A DNA stretch of 7,049 nt from Bacteroides sp. (GTDB lineage Bacteria > Bacteroidota > Bacteroidia > Bacteroidales > Bacteroidaceae): contig JASLCM010000006.1 of the NCBI GenBank assembly GCA_030151845.1, positions 1-7,049 on the forward strand. The letters are read 5' to 3'. The position numbers were made by a program, and so were the translations under genes. The notes beneath the pieces are model-generated. The model had not been told where the DNA came from and did no database searches. It worked only from the letters and a program-made list of their open reading frames with translations. Each line of letters starts with the position of its first letter. Positions within the stretch are counted from its first letter, which is position 1. This document shows positions 5,071 to 7,049 of the stretch, in pieces.

Positions 5071-5982
5071 ATGAAGCGAATTATTTTAACAGGTGGAACA
5101 GGTTTTTTAGGGAGTCACCTTTTGGCCCGATTAACCGATTTTGAGGTTGTAGTGCTTACTCGATCCCCAGCTAGCTATACCTCCTATTCAGCACGTGTAA
5201 CATACCGTTTTTGGAGTGGAAAAGAGTCTATCACCTCTCTCTTGGAGGGTGCTTATGCAGTAATCAACTTGGCAGGTGAGAATATCGGATTAAAACCGTG
5301 GACCAAACGACAACGCGAGCGCATCATTCTGAGCAGAACATTGGCTGCGGAGACCATAAAGTCGAGTATTGAGTCCTGCATCATTCCTCCTAGGGTTTGG
5401 ATTCAGGCTTCTGCTACAGGTTTCTATGGAAGGTCAAAGGGGGACTCTTTTTTTGACGAGAGCTCTCCCAAAGGAGAAGGCTCTTTTTTAGCAGCTGTTT
5501 GTGAGCAATGGGAGAAACCTATTCGAGAGTTGGAGCACCCTGTAGTACGTACGGTTATTATTCGTACAGGTGTGGTTCTATCTCCCGATGCTCTTTTTAT
5601 GAAGCAGCTCACTCTCCCTTTTTTATTTCGGGTTGCTGTAGTGCTGGGCGATGGAAAAAACTACCTTCCTTGGATTTCTCTTACGGATGAATTACGGGCC
5701 CTTCATTTTTTGCTAGTAAACGATTACTGTAGAGGAACCTACAACTTAGTAGCTCCTACTCCAGTAACTATGGGTGCAATTGTTTCCTGCTTGAAGGAGT
5801 ATCGGTCGAGTTGGTTTACATTTCATGTACCAACCTGTTTTATACGTAGTCTCTTTGGTAAAGCGAAGAGTGAAGAGCTGATTTTGGCCAATCAGCTTGT
5901 AAAGCCATCTCGTTTGTTGCAAGAGGGATTCTCCTTTCGATGGAGTACCCTAGAGAGCTTTATTAAAAATCTATCTGTCTAA
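5071..5982 (+). CDS. TIGR01777-family SDR epimerase (YfcH/SDR39U1-like), 303 aa
   Basis: An atypical/extended short-chain dehydrogenase, complete at the usual length of about 300 residues. The N-terminal Rossmann motif is 'LTGGTGFLG' (6-14). 'VINLAGENIG' (64-73) is the family hallmark loop, followed by 'W-TKRQRERIILSRT'. The active-site region is 'SATGFYGRSKGD', with Ser114, Tyr119 and Lys123 in YxxxK spacing. 'IRTGVVLSPD' (164-173), 'PWISLTDELRAL' (200-211) and 'GTYNLVAPTPVT' (222-233) follow in family order. The C-terminal DUF1731 block ends with 'LVKPSRLLQEGFSFRW' (276-291). The protein is cytoplasmic and binds NAD(P); family substrates are mostly unknown, although members are annotated as sugar-nucleotide epimerases or linked to cell division and chloroplast functions. 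The start at 5071 puts the Rossmann strand at the N-terminus as usual; an in-frame TTG at 5014 would add 19 unlikely residues. It is the only plus-strand gene, convergent with the methylase. Confidence 0.92.
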   Translation: MKRIILTGGTGFLGSHLLARLTDFEVVVLTRSPASYTSYSARVTYRFWSGKESITSLLEGAYAVINLAGENIGLKPWTKRQRERIILSRTLAAETIKSSIESCIIPPRVWIQASATGFYGRSKGDSFFDESSPKGEGSFLAAVCEQWEKPIRELEHPVVRTVIIRTGVVLSPDALFMKQLTLPFLFRVAVVLGDGKNYLPWISLTDELRALHFLLVNDYCRGTYNLVAPTPVTMGAIVSCLKEYRSSWFTFHVPTCFIRSLFGKAKSEELILANQLVKPSRLLQEGFSFRWSTLESFIKNLSV

Positions 5983-5998
5983 CTATATACCCTTTGCT

Positions 5999-6034
5999 AA
6001 AAAAATGAGCCAGGCTACTTATTCACCTGGCTCA
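5999..6034 (-). terminator. Rho-independent terminator of the methylase gene
   Basis: TGAGCCAGG (6006-6014) and CCTGGCTCA (6026-6034) form a perfect 9-bp GC-rich stem with an 11-base loop. On the minus strand it is followed by seven T's (6005-5999) and lies 26 bases after the methylase stop. It is placed between the convergent SDR and methylase genes; on the plus strand no T tract follows, so any effect there would be weaker. Confidence 0.85.
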
Positions 6035-6060
6035 CTCCTGAGAAATTATTGTTTAACTTA

Positions 6061-7049
6061 TTATTTCTTCTTGGCTTCCTCTTTGGCTCTCTTACGAGCC
6101 TCTTTTTCTGCTTTCTCTCGCTCATCCAGAAGCTTATCTACTAGTTTACGTTGTGATTTTATGTCGCAATAAGGAATCTTAATTCGAGCTAAATCGGCAT
6201 CCGAAAGCGTAAACCGGTCATCGGATCCTACTTTATATCGGTTAATCTGTGCCAAAACATAATCTGTTGTAAGCATGAGCATGAGGTACTCTCGGTTGAT
6301 ACGAACCTTCTCTTTCAAGCGTAATACCTTCATAAACTGCATTAATGCGCTAGGCTCATTGATGTTACCTTCAATCTTATAATGGGCAAATAGTACCTTC
6401 TCGTTTTGGAACGAAAGAATAATATCTCTAGGAACAACCTCATAAACAGGACCTCTAAACTTTGTAAGTAAAATTGGGTCTTCACGCTCTCCAAAAGGAT
6501 CATCTGTTGCTCGGGCTAAGGAGATGCGGTAAACATCATCTCGTCTGGCTTTGCTGAGAGGCAAGATATCGACCAAGCCATCTTCTCCACTTAACGGACG
6601 AGCAGACTCTGCAAACTCTGGGAGTTCTACTGTTTCATAGATGTATCTTTCTGGGTCGAAATTGTAATTTTGCTCCACAATCTCTTCCACTTTTACCTCG
6701 CGATAAAAGTTTTTGTCTTTTTTCTTAATTGCTTTGACTAAGTCCTCTGTAAGCAGTCTCGCTTTTTTTCCAGGAGGAGTTACAAATGAACGACCATCGA
6801 TCATGCGTACAACTCCTTTGTCTTTTTTCTTCGGATTCAACAATAAGAAAGTGGTTGCAAACATATTATCGAGATGAATCATTTCGGGTAGAAGGATAAC
6901 CATATCTAGAAGGTCATTGGTTATGATCTCCTTTCGAGTCTCATTCTCACTCATCTTTCCGTAAAGCACATGAGAGGAGTGTAAGGTTAAAGAAGGAGAT
7001 TTAGCCTTAGCCAGCATCGCAAGAAAACTCTGGTCGAACCGAAAACGGT
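6061..7049 (-). CDS. N6-adenine DNA methylase (type I HsdM-like) with S-like C-terminal part, C-terminal 328 residues
   Basis: The frame is open through the right edge, so the ATG at 7017 is an internal methionine: the residues before it (RFRFDQSFLA) continue the family pattern. The visible start matches the end of the N6_Mtase catalytic domain: 'DQSFLAMLAK...SLTLHSSHVLYG' (5-30), then 'ETRKEIITNDLLDMVILLPEMI' (36-57) and 'FATTFLLLNPKKKDKGVVRMIDGRSF' region (63-88), then 'VEEIVEQNYNFDPERYI' (120-136). The SAM-binding motif and NPPY/F are outside the window. After residue 140 the chain continues for about 190 residues in a region resembling a specificity (HsdS-type) target-recognition domain, ending with 'LARIKIPYCDIKSQRKLVDKLLDER' (286-310), which parallels the 'IPLPPLEEQKKIV' helix start of HsdS. 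The tail is a basic/acidic coiled helix (EKAEKEARKRAKEEAKKK). It would methylate adenine in DNA, for host protection in a restriction or other defence system, or as an orphan enzyme. The partners, if any, lie to the right. Confidence 0.75.
   Translation of the reverse strand, partial: RFRFDQSFLAMLAKAKSPSLTLHSSHVLYGKMSENETRKEIITNDLLDMVILLPEMIHLDNMFATTFLLLNPKKKDKGVVRMIDGRSFVTPPGKKARLLTEDLVKAIKKKDKNFYREVKVEEIVEQNYNFDPERYIYETVELPEFAESARPLSGEDGLVDILPLSKARRDDVYRISLARATDDPFGEREDPILLTKFRGPVYEVVPRDIILSFQNEKVLFAHYKIEGNINEPSALMQFMKVLRLKEKVRINREYLMLMLTTDYVLAQINRYKVGSDDRFTLSDADLARIKIPYCDIKSQRKLVDKLLDEREKAEKEARKRAKEEAKKK

Noticed and set aside
6955..7017. ATG at 7017 as the true start of the methylase
   Set aside because: The frame stays open to the window edge, and the visible domain begins in the middle of the N6_Mtase fold, so the protein must begin further right.
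1..7049. tRNA, rRNA, CRISPR array, insertion sequence, integrase or attachment site
   Set aside because: None seen on either strand; no evenly spaced direct repeats, no transposase frame and no tRNA cloverleaf pattern.

Overview
The window reads as a piece of chromosome from a member of the Bacteroidota, most likely Bacteroidales. The evidence is indirect: AT-rich intergenic DNA; matches or near-matches to the Bacteroidota -7 promoter element TAnnTTTG just upstream of several starts; mostly no Shine-Dalgarno; and family content typical of the phylum (long NIF3 with an inserted PII-like domain, head-GIN-domain adhesin-like protein, secreted endonuclease/exonuclease/phosphatase protein, YD/RHS-like protein ending in a 'NW...REIEYY' block). 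The species cannot be named from this.

Layout. All genes but one lie on the minus strand. From left: the N-terminal half of a NIF3/YbgI-type dinuclear-metal protein running off the left edge (1-537); an aldo/keto reductase (652-1683); a 309-base gap with a possible degenerate interspersed repeat and, at its right end, a clear minus-strand terminator (1932-1972); a two-gene secreted cassette (2855-3763 exported EEP-fold phosphoesterase, then 1993-2841 exported beta-helix head-GIN protein, 13 bases apart); a cytoplasmic YD/RHS-like protein (3883-4572) with an unusually strong Shine-Dalgarno; a 498-base stretch (4573-5070) that looks empty but holds a probable frameshifted lipoprotein gene (4680-4957); the only plus-strand gene, a TIGR01777-type SDR epimerase (5071-5982); a strong hairpin terminator (5999-6034); and the C-terminal part of a type I-like N6-adenine DNA methylase that enters from the right edge (6061-7049).

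How the genes relate. The EEP and GIN genes form the only convincing operon: short spacing, both with signal peptides, terminator right after the second gene. NIF3, the aldo/keto reductase and the SDR look like independent housekeeping or metabolic genes. The methylase is probably part of a restriction-modification or related defence locus lying to the right. The least ordinary item is the hidden lipoprotein reading frame at 4680-4957. It has a complete lipoprotein signal peptide and lipobox but lacks an in-frame start codon by one base, and the lesion sits in a perfect 8-bp inverted repeat. No complete new system is evident; most of the window is ordinary chromosome.
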